Below, in pieces: positions 1 through 12,345 of a stretch of 64,000 bases of DNA (positions within the stretch are counted from its first letter, which is position 1; every line of letters starts with the position of its first letter). The notes beneath the pieces were generated by a model that worked only from the letters and a program-made list of their open reading frames with translations, was not told the DNA's origin and did no database searches. Position numbers and translations under genes: made by a program. The stretch covers positions 868,476 through 932,475 of the forward strand of contig NW_015971540.1 in assembly GCF_000182565.1 (NCBI RefSeq), written 5' to 3'. The DNA comes from Spizellomyces punctatus DAOM BR117 (lineage: Eukaryota; Chytridiomycota; Chytridiomycetes; Spizellomycetales; Spizellomycetaceae).

Positions 1-1
1 G

Positions 2-1486
2 ATATGGGATCCCTCAGCCTTCTCAGTTCAGCGCTTCATCCGAGATTTTATCAACATACAAAAAGCATCGGCAGAAGCCTTGCGCATGCGTAAGAATATA
101 CTCCAACCATCCGCAGCTTCCGCGAGACCATCTGTACATGTTGATCCTAACCACCGAAGAACGGCGTTACCAACGACATTTGACTCACGCCGTAGTGGCT
201 TCAATAATCATGATCGGTCGGAACACCAAGCAGCTGTGTCCATTCTTCGAAAGTCCAGGTTCGAACGAACCGGAGACGACATCAAGCAATTATACAGATA
301 TATGCGGAGAATCAAAGCGTTCGCAAAGCTAAGCGACTTTATTTTGAATCAATTATGTGCTGTCGTACATTTCCAAGCGTTTGCCAAGGACAGAGCTGTC
401 TTTAGACAAGGTGCGTGATCTGCGTGAGGAAAGTTCAGCTGGTTTAGCTCTCATTGGGCTTCATGTCGCTTTTGAACATACAGGTGAAATCGGAACGGCA
501 TGGTACATTATTCTAACTGGTAGTGTCGTGGTTCAAGTCTCTAGCACGTCCCGGATAGAGGATAGTGTGCCGGTGACCCGTTTATATGCAGGGTGAGTCT
601 GGAGTGATAGGACCAGTTGCCTAGTCTAGTAGTTAACATCTACACACAAACCAGTGAAGGTTTTGGCGACGTGGCGTTAACAAATGACAGGCCCAGGGGT
701 GCGACGATCATTACAGCAGAACCCTGCGAACTGATATATATTGAAAAAGAAGATTACAAAGCCTTTTCGTTCATACACGAGAAAGAAATCAAGGAGAAGA
801 TGATGTTTTTGCGTAAAGTTTCGTTATTCCGAGATTGGGCTGCTCCATCATTGAGATCTGTTGCGCAAATCATGAACTGGAGGAAACATTTGCCTGGATC
901 CGTTATTTTACAAGAAGGTAAATGTCATGCATACAATCCTGTTTAAACCTTGTCCTCTTCTTTCAGTTTCCAACTGACACCATTTTACGGTTCAGGTGCT
1001 CCAGTGGATGAGTTTTTTATTATTCGCACCGGCAGCTGCACAGTCCATCGAAACCTTCCCGCCACCGACCTGGCTTCGTCTCACCCTCGTCCGCTTACGG
1101 TTCAGGTCGGAATTGTGCCGACATTATCCTACTTTGGGTCAGAGGGTGTCACACAAGACCTCTCCTCCCAGACGCCCGCCATTTCCCGCTACACTATCCG
1201 TGCCTCCCATGAGGGCATCGTGGAAACTGCTGTGATGACTATCTACGATGCACGAACAAACTTTCGGAGTGCGGTCGAAGATGTTCAATTCCCCGGTCAC
1301 AATGACGACAGCGAACTGATAAGGTTGTACGAAGAGAAGATTGCAAAGAAGAAATGGGACAAGATGAGGAAGGGGATCGTGCGAGGTTTGATCAAAGAGT
1401 GGAGTGGGGACCCCACCGCCAGTAACGATTATTCAATCTTGAAGAATGAGCCAGGAGAGAAACGGGGAAAGACCTGGAGAGTCTAA
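2..1486 (+). CDS. Cyclic nucleotide-binding domain protein, 5' partial
   Basis: Exons 2-410, 484-592, 655-917 and 996-1486 join in one frame; the first is open to the left edge, so the N-terminus is missing. The core is a cNMP-binding fold: a beta strand around AWYIILTGSVVV, then the phosphate-binding cassette AGEGFGDVALTNDRPRGATI, and a second related unit starting APVDEFFIIRTGSC. The canonical cassette reads FGE...RAAT. The arginine position is kept (PRGAT) but the ribose-binding Glu is Asp, so nucleotide binding is uncertain. No kinase, channel or GEF domain is visible. The layout resembles CNBD2-like proteins, which are linked to sperm and flagella in animals. That link is inference; the domain call is firm. 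Confidence 0.75.
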
Positions 1487-1632
1487 AGATTTGCCTCTGG
1501 CGGTTCTTGGGGTTGAAGGTTGAACATAGAGAGCAGTGATAGTTGTATATACGGATGCATGTCGAAATACATAGGTTATGCCATGTGTATTAGGAGCTTC
1601 TAAGCATGTGATGTACATCGCAGCTTGTGATT

Positions 1633-2438
1633 TCATCGGGTAACATCTGCATAACTTACACCCTCCACACTTCCTCCCCGCATTGTCCTCGTTACATTCT
1701 GTTCAAATAGCCGTCGGTTTGATCGTAGCACCTCTGCCGCCTCTGCCGGATGGTATAACGATCAGCTTATGAGATGAGGAGCTATCCATCCATTCACTCC
1801 AACCTTTGTTGAGCGGGTCATCAGCATTCGGTTCCAAAAACAGGTACTGCAATCCCACCATCACTGCGCTGATGTTCAAAACCGGTTTCCAATCTTCTCG
1901 CAAAATGTTGAGACAAACATTTCCCTCCAGGTCAATATTTGGATGATATATCTGCCCGTAAAACATGGTCAGTATTACAGTGAATACCAATGACAGAATC
2001 GGATCGCACCTTTTGTGTGCATAGGACCTTTGGTGGCTCGTGTGGGTAGTTGGTGTTGACTTTGAAGGTGAATCGAAAGATACCGCCCTTGTAGAATCCT
2101 GTACTCATAATTCTACGTCAATATTTCCCGAATACTCAGATTCTCTCAAGAGACTAGATGCCCACCTTCGTCTGGTCGGATAGTTAGCTGAAAGTTGAAC
2201 ACATCGTTCGGATCTGGGAATGACATTGTCATTGTACTTGGCAGTTTGTCCAGTTCACCCAAGTCTACATATTTCAATTTAAGCACATCAGTATATTTAT
2301 TCTTTGTAATACATAATAGCCAACTTGAATGTTACCCTTTTGCAATCGGATTTGGGCTGCAGTCGTCTTGGGTTTTTTGGGCCCACCTTCACCCCCACCC
2401 TCCGCCTTCTTTTTCTTTAAAGACATAATATTGAGCAT
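1633..2438 (-). CDS. UBC12: NEDD8-conjugating E2 enzyme Ubc12
   Basis: Five exons on the minus strand (2336-2438, 2166-2264, 2010-2098, 1804-1951, 1633-1742) give 182 residues, the family size. The start [19 protein letters not shown] matches the basic N-terminal tail that Ubc12 uses to dock on the NEDD8 E1. The active-site region reads [20 protein letters not shown], with the catalytic Cys in GNVCLN, and is followed by [16 protein letters not shown]. Splicing across the last intron restores [17 protein letters not shown], the usual C-terminal helices. It transfers NEDD8 to cullins together with Rbx1 and DCN1. A DCN1-like gene lies about 10.5 kb to the right. Divergent to the gene at 3191. 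Confidence 0.96.
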
Positions 2439-3190
2439 GTTGGAAGCTTTGCGATGGGGTTATCAGGAGAGAGTTTGAAGCCAAAAAAATCTCGAGATTT
2501 TCAACGTTGGGCAGTCGACGTAATGGCCAAAGGTTAAGAAATTGGATGTGACTTTGTCCCAAAGACCAGCGTTTGGACCGCGCAAGGCCAATTATGACCC
2601 GTTTTGGAAAGAGATTGCATTCCAACCGATTTGCTTACGTTTGCGAGCGGACCTTCCTCGTTTTATCTCGTATTGTTTCTTGTTGCTTTCCAGGAATAGC
2701 GCACCAGGTGGAGATAGCAGATGCATAATGCTGTCTGCTATAATGTTATGATGTTAATTTGATTGGATATACTCTAGAATGGTGTGATGGTATTGAACAG
2801 GCGAGATGCCTGTATGAGGGGCACTCTAGATCTCCATCCTCGACCTTTGTGTCGATGCAAGTACAGGAAAAGCATTAGGTAACGAAGGTGTACAGAGAAT
2901 ACATATTCTACACCTATCTTGTTCTGCATCAACTGTGAAGGACATTTCCTCGAACAAAGTTCCACATGCATCTGCCTTTAACTATAATGTAACACATCCA
3001 AGTTTCTAGGTAGGAGGCAGCAATAGCTCCTTTTAATCGTCATTTCTGTTTTTACTGGCCCCAACCGTTCCTCCGCCACACCGTTCAGGAGAGGGACAAG
3101 GTGACCGAGCAGTCCTTGAAAAAAGTCATCAACTGACTCCCTCAAAAAAGCAAGCGACAAATCATATTCATCGTTTAAAAACCTTTCAAT
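2439..3190. other. Intergenic region between divergent genes
   Basis: About 750 bp separate the divergent Ubc12 and PIERCE1-like starts. Short open frames exist on both strands, but none has a recognisable motif or convincing splice structure. It probably holds both promoters. I see no repeat or RNA gene. Confidence 0.5.
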
Positions 3191-3984
3191 ATGCCTGCTC
3201 CTCCCGTGCTAGCTAACCCGCAGCTCTCTGATCCCCAACCGCAACATTATAGTCAGCAACCGCACACTCCTACTCGCACCAACGTCCTTCAGCTTCCACA
3301 AATAACCAAAGAATTGGCTTCGCTGGAACGCTCCGTGGCGGAGGCCAAAGCGGCATCTCTAAAAGAAGAGCGGACGTTGGTGGACGCCCAACGTCTTGCT
3401 ATCCAGGAAATAGAGCGTACTGCTCAGGAGGAGGAACAATTTCTAGAAGGTGTGGAACTGGAGCGAGGTGAAGAGGAGCAGGAAGTTTTATTGCACGGTG
3501 CAGTGGATGAGTTGATGCGGCATGGAGTGACCGACGTAGCCGGACGACTACCAATGGGATTAGGACAAATGAACCAGAACAAGGTGGACGACGCTGGTAA
3601 ACAGGCATGGCAACAGCAAACGTCGCAGATGTACCGTACTTCTGGCCATCTCCCACAGCGCTTTGAAAAGCCTGGTAATGCATCAGTATATCATTCCACT
3701 TCATTCTCTTCAATACTGAACATTCTTCTCATCTTTGCAGCCCTCTGGCGATACGAAATACAACGGTCACATCCCCTGTATACCACGACAGCCGGCGATT
3801 ACGGCAAATTTCATCCTACCGTTCATGAAATGCCGACAGCGTTTCATGGCCAATCATCGAAATTTTCAAAGGTACGTGCGGAGAATCATCACCCATTGGA
3901 CATGCTGACTCAACCATATTTCTTGACCTCCAGCATTTAAATCAAGCAGGTCCTTACCGCAATTGCTCCCTCAACATCAAATAA
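3191..3984 (+). CDS. PIERCE1-like microtubule inner protein with coiled-coil extension
   Basis: Exons 3191-3674, 3741-3871 and 3934-3984 give 221 residues. The C-terminal half follows animal PIERCE1 (C9orf116): MYRTSGHLPQRFEKP, then YTTTAGDYG, the near-invariant PTVHEMPTAFH, and KFSKHLNQAGPYRNCSLN, with matching spacing. Piercer proteins lie inside the doublet microtubules of the axoneme, so this is a direct marker of a flagellated life stage. Residues about 35-105 are a Glu/Gln/Ala-rich predicted coiled coil (LASLERSVAEAKAASLKEE and onward) that I do not recall in animal PIERCE1. The first intron is 66 nt and in frame, so retention would still give an open frame through the insert; the spliced form fits the family better. 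Confidence 0.85.
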
Positions 3985-4086
3985 ACAAACATGTATTCGG
4001 CATTTAATAGAATAAAGAAAGAAAGACTTCACAGCTCAATACATACATAAAAGCTCGCTACTATTTACAAACTGTCCATGAGTGGC

Positions 4087-7059
4087 TCATTCCATTTTAA
4101 ACCTTTTTCGGAAATATCTCTGCGACAAAATCGTGGTCGCTATTCCCAAGACAGTGAGTATGCAACCGATGCCCAGTTGCAGGGCCTCGTAATTTGTCGA
4201 TGCTACTTTGAACAACCTCATACGGATGCCATTGGTGGCCCTAAATCAACACGGATCATTCGATTAGCAAGGAGAGCGTGCAACAACCTTTTCGCTTGGT
4301 ACTTACGCAGTGCCAAACTTGCTTTGAGTCCATGACGGCTTTGTGGGATCCACTACTTCAAAAACAGCCTTCTGATAATTCTTCTCAATTCCCGTTCCAT
4401 AAGCCCAATGAAACCGAGCAAACCCCTGTGTACATTTGCCCACCGACGTCCCATTTGCCAACTTGCTGTAGGACATACAGGCGTAATCGGTCTGTCGTAA
4501 GGTCGCGCTTAGACTCAAGCAAAAAAAAGCAGCGGCTTTCATCTTTACTTACTGGACATTGGTCGTCGCGAATACATGGGCTAGTCCTCTCAGTTGCTGT
4601 CAAATTTGTCATTATTCGATTGATTAAGAATGGCATCACGTTTGTGTCGTAGTTGAACGTTCCCGAGTATGCTGTATCGGTGAGCGGGGGGCCCAAGACC
4701 TCCAACGTGTCAATTACTAGAATAGAGTCCATTCAATTAGCTCCTTTGAACACGTCAATACCAGCAAAGGAGACGGAGCGTTACATTGCGGGTACAGTTC
4801 GGCGACCAACGAACACGTCAAGTTCCTCGTGAAACAGTTCATTAGTTCCGCAACCTTGATTGAAGGGTGCGTTGAGCTGAGCACTCAAGCATAATAAAGC
4901 ATGCATAGAGATGCCTACCAGCGTGCAGTTTGCAGACACAATCAGCGGTACTGTGGTATTACCGCTAGCGGAAGCGAAAACTGATCGGGCGGTCTTGTTC
5001 GCAAGAGCACACATGAGTGCGACATTGTCGGCATCCCATAAGGATCCATCGTCAAATTCCGAATTATAGTATCTATTGCAACAATTGGTAAATTTTGAAG
5101 CTGAAAGTGAAAAGTCGGGAGGGGAGTACAAACCTATTCGAATATCTGTCACGAAAATCTCCAAAAACAACAGCAGGTATATTCTTTTTTGCCAAGAACG
5201 CCATTGCACTTGATGGGGGTAATCTGAAATTCACCCCATCACCTGCTGCGGGTACCGTATTGACATTCAGCGGCGACGATCCATTGAACCCCGGAGCAGC
5301 AGTGGTGCCAGCAAACATGTTCATTAATGCTGTCGTCTGAGGATTCACTTCGTCGACATGCATGAATATGGTTGGGTTCGGAGGTAGATTGGGAACATCG
5401 ATTCCGCCTACGGAATCGAATTCGATGATAGATTCGATGTTGTTAAATTGAATGGAGGTGAAATCCAGATCGTAAAAGCACGGGTTGGTGCAGTTAGCCA
5501 AAGCGAGCGGACAAGAAGGAGTGGCCGTCTCGCCTCGCTCCTTGCAGACAAGCGGTCTTGTGATGTCCTGAACAAAGCGCTGTGACCCCGCAAAACCCCA
5601 AGTCTCGGCATCGAAAAAAGTAAACAAGATATGCTTCGCCAAAGGTACGGCCTCAGGGGACTTGAAATACTATGGCGCCCATGTCAACAAGGACGTCTCT
5701 ATGCGCTCGAAAGAGTGTCCTTACCTGGCTCAATGCATCCGCCGTCGCCAGCGCTGTTACTAATCCAGTCTTTGGTGACCTGGCCCCAATCGCCATGGTA
5801 GGCAATTTTGAACCAATTCCAAAGTCAGAAATAAACGATTTGCTATCTATTTTTGCGGATACCACTATGAGTGGCTTATTATCATTCAAGGTATTATTGC
5901 TGTCAAGGACCTTCGAGAAAGTGGACCACACTGACAAACCACCGATGGGATCGCACCAACCTAGGAAGTCGGGGGAAGAATTCATATCCGCCCCACCGTA
6001 TTCAAATACCCTACCAACTACATACCTCTTTGAAGGCAGACAGCAGAGTTCCCAGCGGCCCACATAAAAGCGTCAAACTCGACAGCATAAAGCGGATAAG
6101 AGACATAGCCGCCCCGGGCATTTGCCTCTACAGCCTACACATGGATGAGATGCATGATCGCCACAAAGCAAGCTGCCAAGAATTACCTCTTTCAGTGGGG
6201 TAATACTACGCAAATTTGATCCATCCTGCGAAATTCCAAAAATTGGAAAGTCAAAATCTTGGAACGAGAGCGAGTTTCCCTAATAGTTCACAGGCCAATT
6301 AGCGTCTAACATCTTTTAACGTTCAAGAAACCATAGCCATACATCTGGGTTCCACTGGTGCCAGGAACTAGGAGGTTGATTTGAATAGAGTCCGAACTGG
6401 CAATTGGGGCATGTTGAGTCACTGGACCAAGTAGCTGGGTCAGGATACCCAAATCCGTCTTTGACCAGGATAATTCCAGCCATCTTTTTTGAATTTCGTA
6501 ATTTAGCTACGTTGGACCTGTTCAGGAAAATGGAGCCGTTTAATTTGCTATTTCACGGTGGGTGTAAGGCACTACCAACACACGCACGGCGTAAATACGA
6601 GATATGGCATGACAATGGCGTAATCCCTCGATGGAGCATCCTTGATGAAGGCGTCGAGATCGTTGTTGTTATTAATCTGATACAAGATTCCAGTGGTGCC
6701 TTTCTTCGCTATAGGATCGTGAGTCGACCGTCGCTCTGCCAGTCAACGCTCCCTGCCGTGATACTTACTCTGGCAACCGACAGTCCCGCTGGCATGCAAG
6801 AGTCTGAGACAGCTACTGACGGGTACACCTTGGTACATTGCGTCCGCAAGATGGGCATTCTGGGCCGCAACTGAACAGGTTCCTGCGAGATATACCGACG
6901 GTTCATGTTTAAAATGACATGAAATAGGTTGGCCTTCCCATCCCAACGGCTCCCAACCTTACCAACAAGTGTCAAAGCCAGTACCAGTGCAGCTAGGAGA
7001 GACCGACCGTCCAAAAGACGGAATTTGGCGGGTCGTCGCCCGCTTGTTCTCCCATGCAT
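4087..7059 (-). CDS. Nicastrin-like gamma-secretase subunit
   Basis: A multi-exon minus-strand gene. The start MHGRTSGRRPAKFRLLDGRS leads into a hydrophobic signal sequence. Clear exons are 6963-7059, 6769-6882, 6588-6708, one starting at 6547, and at the 3' end one ending 4553, then 4307-4491 and 4087-4240. Nicastrin landmarks in order are CLRLLHASGTVGCQ, a CPNCQFGLYSN block, DFDFPIFGIS, VVSAKIDSKSF, the peptidase-like HILFTFFDAETWGFAGSQR, IFMHVDEVN, and a single C-terminal TM segment (LQLGIGCILTVLGIATTI) with a short basic tail. Nicastrin is the ectodomain subunit that gates substrate entry to presenilin. Middle exons are approximate. One junction near 4711-4785 does not keep phase with the obvious splice sites. 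Confidence 0.88.
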
Positions 7060-7357
7060 TATCTTGGGTGCATGTAGGAGCAAACTTGAGAATATCGGCA
7101 AACCACCACCCACCACAAGAAAGGCACACGATATTGTTGCACCTCAGTATTTCAATGTCAAGACTTTTATCGGAATGCAAGATGACTTTGGCGGCTGTTG
7201 AAGGGATCTGAGGACCTTGCACATTGCGGCTTACTCGATTTCGAACATTCGCTTTGGATATATATGGTTAAATTACAGTCGTCATGGTTGCTGACCAGAT
7301 CTCCGCGCCAGTTGCCAGTTTATAGTGTTTGCGAAATTTCAAAGTTTTTGAGGAAGG

Positions 7358-10238
7358 ATGGCCTTAGTGGCTAGGTGCAATTGGTTTGTTGGTCGCGGGA
7401 GCGAGTTGTCGGGGGTGATAGGACCTCTGTTTGTGCGATTGGGACAGCATGGAAGAAGGTCTGATACCGGCAAGGTGACGAGGTCGCCAATTGCACGCCA
7501 TGTGGCAAGTGGAAGAGCAACGCTATGTCGTCAGTGTTCAAGAAAGTGGGGCTCCATAGAGCTCAATTCTCAAAGGCGCCCCTACTCCTCGGTATGTGTG
7601 GACATCTATCACATCCGCTACTATGCTTGTAAACACGCTCAATATCGTTGTATATGTGCTTTTTGATATGCTACAGAAAGCAAATGTACTAGACTTGTCA
7701 GAGTTCCCACCAGAAAAAGTGCGCAACTTTAGGTTAGTTGTCCCATGCAAAACGATTCTCATAAGAACATATTTGAGCCAACACTTTTGAAACTGTTGCA
7801 GCATCATAGCACATATTGGTAACTAGTTTACTTGCATGCACATGGACGTGCGGTTTGTAAGACTCAGCCTCTCGCTTTCTTCTTGGAAAGACCATGGAAA
7901 GAGTACGCTGGCGGATCGACTACTAGAGAAAACCGGTAAAGGGGATTTGAGAAAGACGAGTAGCGCCTTTTGTTTGAAGCTCATTTCGTGCTACATGTAG
8001 GAACGATATCAAAGGATGCTCTCAACAAGCAGTTTCTGGATAAACTCAAAGTTGAGCGGGAGCGTGGAATTACCGTAAAAGCTCAGGTCCGTGGGATATC
8101 AAAAACGATGACTATTATCAAAGCCAGCTCGTCATGACTCTGAACCTGGAAATGCAGACAGCATCCATGTTTTATACCCATAATGGAGAGAAGTACCTTC
8201 TTAATCTCATCGACACGCCAGGGCATGTCGATTTCAGCTATGAGGTTTCGCGATCCCTGGCGGCATGTCAAGGGTAACGTCCACTCCGCTGTACCATTGC
8301 TTCACATCACCGCATGTATCACTAATGTCATTTAGGACTCTACTGCTAGTTGACGCATGCCAGGGTATCCAAGCCCAAACTGTCGCCAATTTCTTTCTCG
8401 CCTTTGGAGAAGACTTATTCATCGTCCCCGTCATTAACAAAGTCGACCTGCCTTCCGCCGATCCCGAAAAAGTATCGCGCCAAATAGAAGCCGCTTTCGA
8501 ATTGGATACAACCAACATTTTGTCCATATCAGCCAAAACCGGTCTTGGTGTTGAAAAAGTCTTGGTTGACATTGTTAATCAAATACCCCCGCCCGTGGGT
8601 GACCGCTCCGCACCCTTCCGTGCACTCCTTTTCGATAATTGGTATGACCAGTATGTTGGGGTTGTCTGCTTGATTGCGGTTCGCGACGGCACATTGAAAA
8701 AGGGAGACAAGCTTGTATCAGCACATACTGGCAACACGTACGACGTCACAGATCTTGGAATCATGTACCCCGAACAACAAACTACCACATCCCTCCATGC
8801 GGGACATGTAGGGTACGTCATTCTGGGTATGAAAACCACCCGTGATGCGCAGATTGGAGATACATTCTACAAGGAAGGTTCACCGGTTAAAGCCTTTCCT
8901 GGGTTCCAACCAGCAAAGAGCATGGTGTTTGCGGGATTGTACCCTATGGACGCGGCAGATTACACTAAACTCCAAGAAGCGCTAGATCGCCTGACACTGA
9001 ACGATGCAAGCGTCAGTGTAGCGCGTGAATCAAGTTCCGCATTGGGACAAGGGTTTCGTCTTGGTTTCCTGGGCACATTACATATGGATGTCTTTCGAGA
9101 GCGATTGGAGGAAGAGTACGAGGCGACGGTCATTAACACGTCGCCGACTGTGCCCTATATTGTACGATACACGAATGGACAAGAAAAGGTCGTACGCAAT
9201 CCGGCAGAGTTTCCCGAACTTGACGAACATCCAAAAATTGCTGCCTTTTTGGAACCGATGGTTGCAGGGACCCTTATCTTCCCGTCACAGTACCTAGGAA
9301 CCATGATGGATTTGTGTGGGGTATGCAAAATGTCTACTTTGATTCATCTCCTCGAGTTCTAGCTGACGTGAATTCTGCCAAATAGTCCCATAGAGGTGAA
9401 CAACAGGATTACACTTATATTGACGACAATCGCGTAATGATGAGATATAAACTCCCCATGTCGGAAATCCTTACTGATTTCTACGATCAGCTCAAATCTC
9501 GAACGTCAGGATACGCTAGGTAACATTTTTTTTTCCAAACCAACCCATTGCATTCCATATTCCCAAAATTTCGCTAACGGTTGCTATGAAGTTTCGATTA
9601 CGAAGAAATCGGATTCGAAGCATCTGATTTGGTCAAGGTAACGCTTCACATATTACAATCCTCTATCGAACGGTGCTAATGATCCCATAGGTAAACATTC
9701 TCCTCAACTCTAAACCCGTCGATGCACTTGCGACTATCGTACATCGATCCCATGCCGAACGTGTCGCAAAAGAATGGGCCAAGCGTCTCAAAAATGTCAT
9801 GAGCAAGTGAGTCATCTTTTTGAGATGCTTGTGCAATTCGGATACTAATGTCGTGGGTTTTAGACAATTGTTTGAAATCATTATTCAAGCTTCTGTTAAT
9901 AATCGGATCGTGTGCCGAGAATCGTAAGTTGCGAATGAAATTGCTTGGGTTAATCAAATTGATAAACTCTAGTTGCTTTTGAAACAATAGTATTAGCGCC
10001 GTCCGCAAAGATGTCACAGCTAAATGCGTAAGTTTCTTTTTTGCTTTGCTATTACGCCACCTCGATGTTTGATCTAACAGGCAAATTCTAGTACGGAGGA
10101 GATATTACGCGTAAAATGAAGCTCCTAGAACGTCAAAAGGCGGGTAAAAAGCGGTTGAAAACAGTAGCAGGGGGAGTGCAGCTCCCCCAAGAGGCCTTCT
10201 TAACGTTGATGAAGGGATCAAGTGGGAAACAAAAGTGA
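7358..10238 (+). CDS. GUF1: Guf1, mitochondrial LepA/EF4-type translation GTPase
   Basis: Thirteen exons give 692 residues: 7358-7591, 7677-7732, 7802-7818, 7891-7935, 8001-8086, 8158-8273, 8336-9320, 9386-9519, 9592-9637, 9691-9806, 9864-9923, 9991-10027 and 10092-10238. The Arg/Ser-rich start ([17 protein letters not shown]) looks like a mitochondrial presequence. The G domain has [20 protein letters not shown] (G1), ERGITVKAQ (switch I), [10 protein letters not shown] (G3) and NKVDLPSAD (G4). The LepA-specific C-terminal domain ends [20 protein letters not shown], which replaces EF-G domain IV. Guf1 promotes accurate mitochondrial translation, in part by back-translocation. Exon 3 is only 17 nt. 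The gene converges on the transporter at 10516. Confidence 0.96.
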
Positions 10239-10515
10239 AAGGCTACAGTAGATGGCGAGGCATAACATGTATTTATCTTCTTTTTTTTTTCTTTGTGTAT
10301 ATCGGCATAGTTATTTATCTGTGACGGAAATCTTGATTCATAGAAAACATACAAGTCGTTTCAAAGGGTTCTTTTCTTTTATAAACTTGTCAAAATGTAA
10401 AAAGTTGCTATGTAAAAAAGTAAAAGGAACATCCCCTTCCCGCGGGAACCTTACACCTATCTACAGACCACCCAACAAAGTTGTACATGCCTGTCCAGTT
10501 AAGTGTACATGTCCA

Positions 10516-12345
10516 TTAATCCTCCCGTTCGTTCTTGTCAGCCAGGGTGGCAGTAGAATCCCCCCTCCCTACATGAACCGTCTCAACATCTGGTGCTGGG
10601 TGGTGGACTACCCGCAAAGGCCACCCAAGCACCTTCCTAACAGCCAATTCCACAAACACGGCAAGAGCGACACCAACCATCGAAGCCACCAACGCAATGA
10701 TAAAAGGCGGCCAGTCATAGACCAAATAAAAGTATTGCCGGACACCGTCGGCAAAGTTGCCCATTTTTATCGCCCCATACGTCGCGACGGAAAAGAACGA
10801 AAAGATGCATCCAAACAAGACCGACCGACCATGGACGTATCCTTCCAACGGTCGGACAAGCCCCAATAGCAACGGTAACGTCGATGTGGACGTGACCATA
10901 TTCGTAATCAAATACAATTGATTGATGTTATATCCTTGCAAGGCCACGACAACGATCGGGATATTGATGAGGACCACCGAAGACCGGGCAGCCCATAATG
11001 GAAAGCGGGGGAGACCGAGTGTCATGGCAAGGGAAACGACGGTATCCGTTAACGCATTCTGGAACGAATCAACGGCGGATTCGTTCATTGTTACAGCAAT
11101 CAGGACAACAAGGATCACAATCCATGTATCGTTGGTAGTTCCGCCCTTTGTGATCAAATCAAAGAACGCGAGATTGGAGTCGGCACCAATGTATCCAACC
11201 CATCCGGCCAGGAACCCGCCAAAGCCAAAGAGGAAAGCGACTGTGGTGGCCATGCAGGCTCCAATCGCCGCGCCGCGGCGGAGTGTACGTGCATCAGCGG
11301 AAGCCCACACGCGTTGCCTGCAGTTAACTGGAGCTTAGAATATATAAACGGATCCGAGATAAACGCACGCAAAACACTACCAAACAGCATCCGAATAAAA
11401 GGTCGCTGCCGTCAAGGACACACCCATTGTCACAATCGACGACCAACCCGCATAGTTTGCATCCAAGTTTGGCGGCAACGGAGGGCGAGGGTCCGGTAAC
11501 CGAAACGTCACAGCAATGTACACCATCGTAACACTCAACAGCAAAAGCGAAAACATGCCCTGGAATTGGTCCGTGACAATCGATACGTACAGACCACCTG
11601 CTGCTGTGTACAACATGGTCACGACTCCGACAATGATGATGGGAATGAGACGGTTCAGGCCGAGGACCGAGGCAAAGAGGGCGCCTACGGCTGTATATTC
11701 AGCGGTGAGATCTGTGATGCAAACAAGAAATTGTTAGGCCCAGGTTAGACCTTGCTGTACCGCCTAGCTGACTCACTAATGGCCATGTTGAGGAGCACGA
11801 CGAGGGTGACATATATCTGCGTAGTGCGACCAAACCGGCGTCTAGCAAAATCTCCCCATGACATGATCTGGGGGTGCCTATCCCGAATATGTTGTCCAAC
11901 ATGCGCAACCTGTACGACGAGTTTCAATCAGATTTACACAAAAAGTCATAGTTGCCAAAATAAATGGCTTACGAACCAGGACAAGCGGAACACCAATCGC
12001 GACGGCATAGCAAATCAATCCAATGTACCCAGCACCATATGTTGGATCCGCCGTATAAGCCGGTAACGAAAATACCACCCTATCCACAGACACATTAGTA
12101 CACGCACGCACATCAAAATCAATCCCTTTCAACAACAACACATACCAAGACCCAGTCGCACTCGCAAAAAAACTCCAAGCAATACGACCCGTCGACACAG
12201 ACTTTCGCGCAGTCAAGAAAAACTCTGTATCCTCTTTTTTACCCTTTTTCGATCGCCATCGCGCAATTCCCAAAGCCAGACATGCGAAAAAGAGGACGCA
12301 TATGATAGAGAGTGGGAGGGCGACGTTTTGGAGTGTGGACCCCAT
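10516..12345 (-). CDS. Sodium:solute symporter (SSS) family transporter
   Basis: Exons 12146-12345, 11977-12079, 11777-11909, 11381-11711 and 10516-11317 give 522 residues of mostly membrane helices. SSS features are the paired first helices (LPLSIICVLFFACLALGIA), a loop FFLTARKSVSTGRIAWSFFA, ASATGSWVVFSLP, the helix VTMLYTAAGGLYVSIVTDQF with the family's AAGG pattern, and a 12-13 helix layout. I started at MGSTLQNV, just before helix 1; an in-frame ATG at 12513 would add 56 low-complexity Ala/Asp-rich residues. One donor, at 11976 (gttcgt), is weak. The substrate cannot be told. The urea transporter Dur3 belongs to this family, but I do not see Dur3-specific stretches. Confidence 0.82.
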
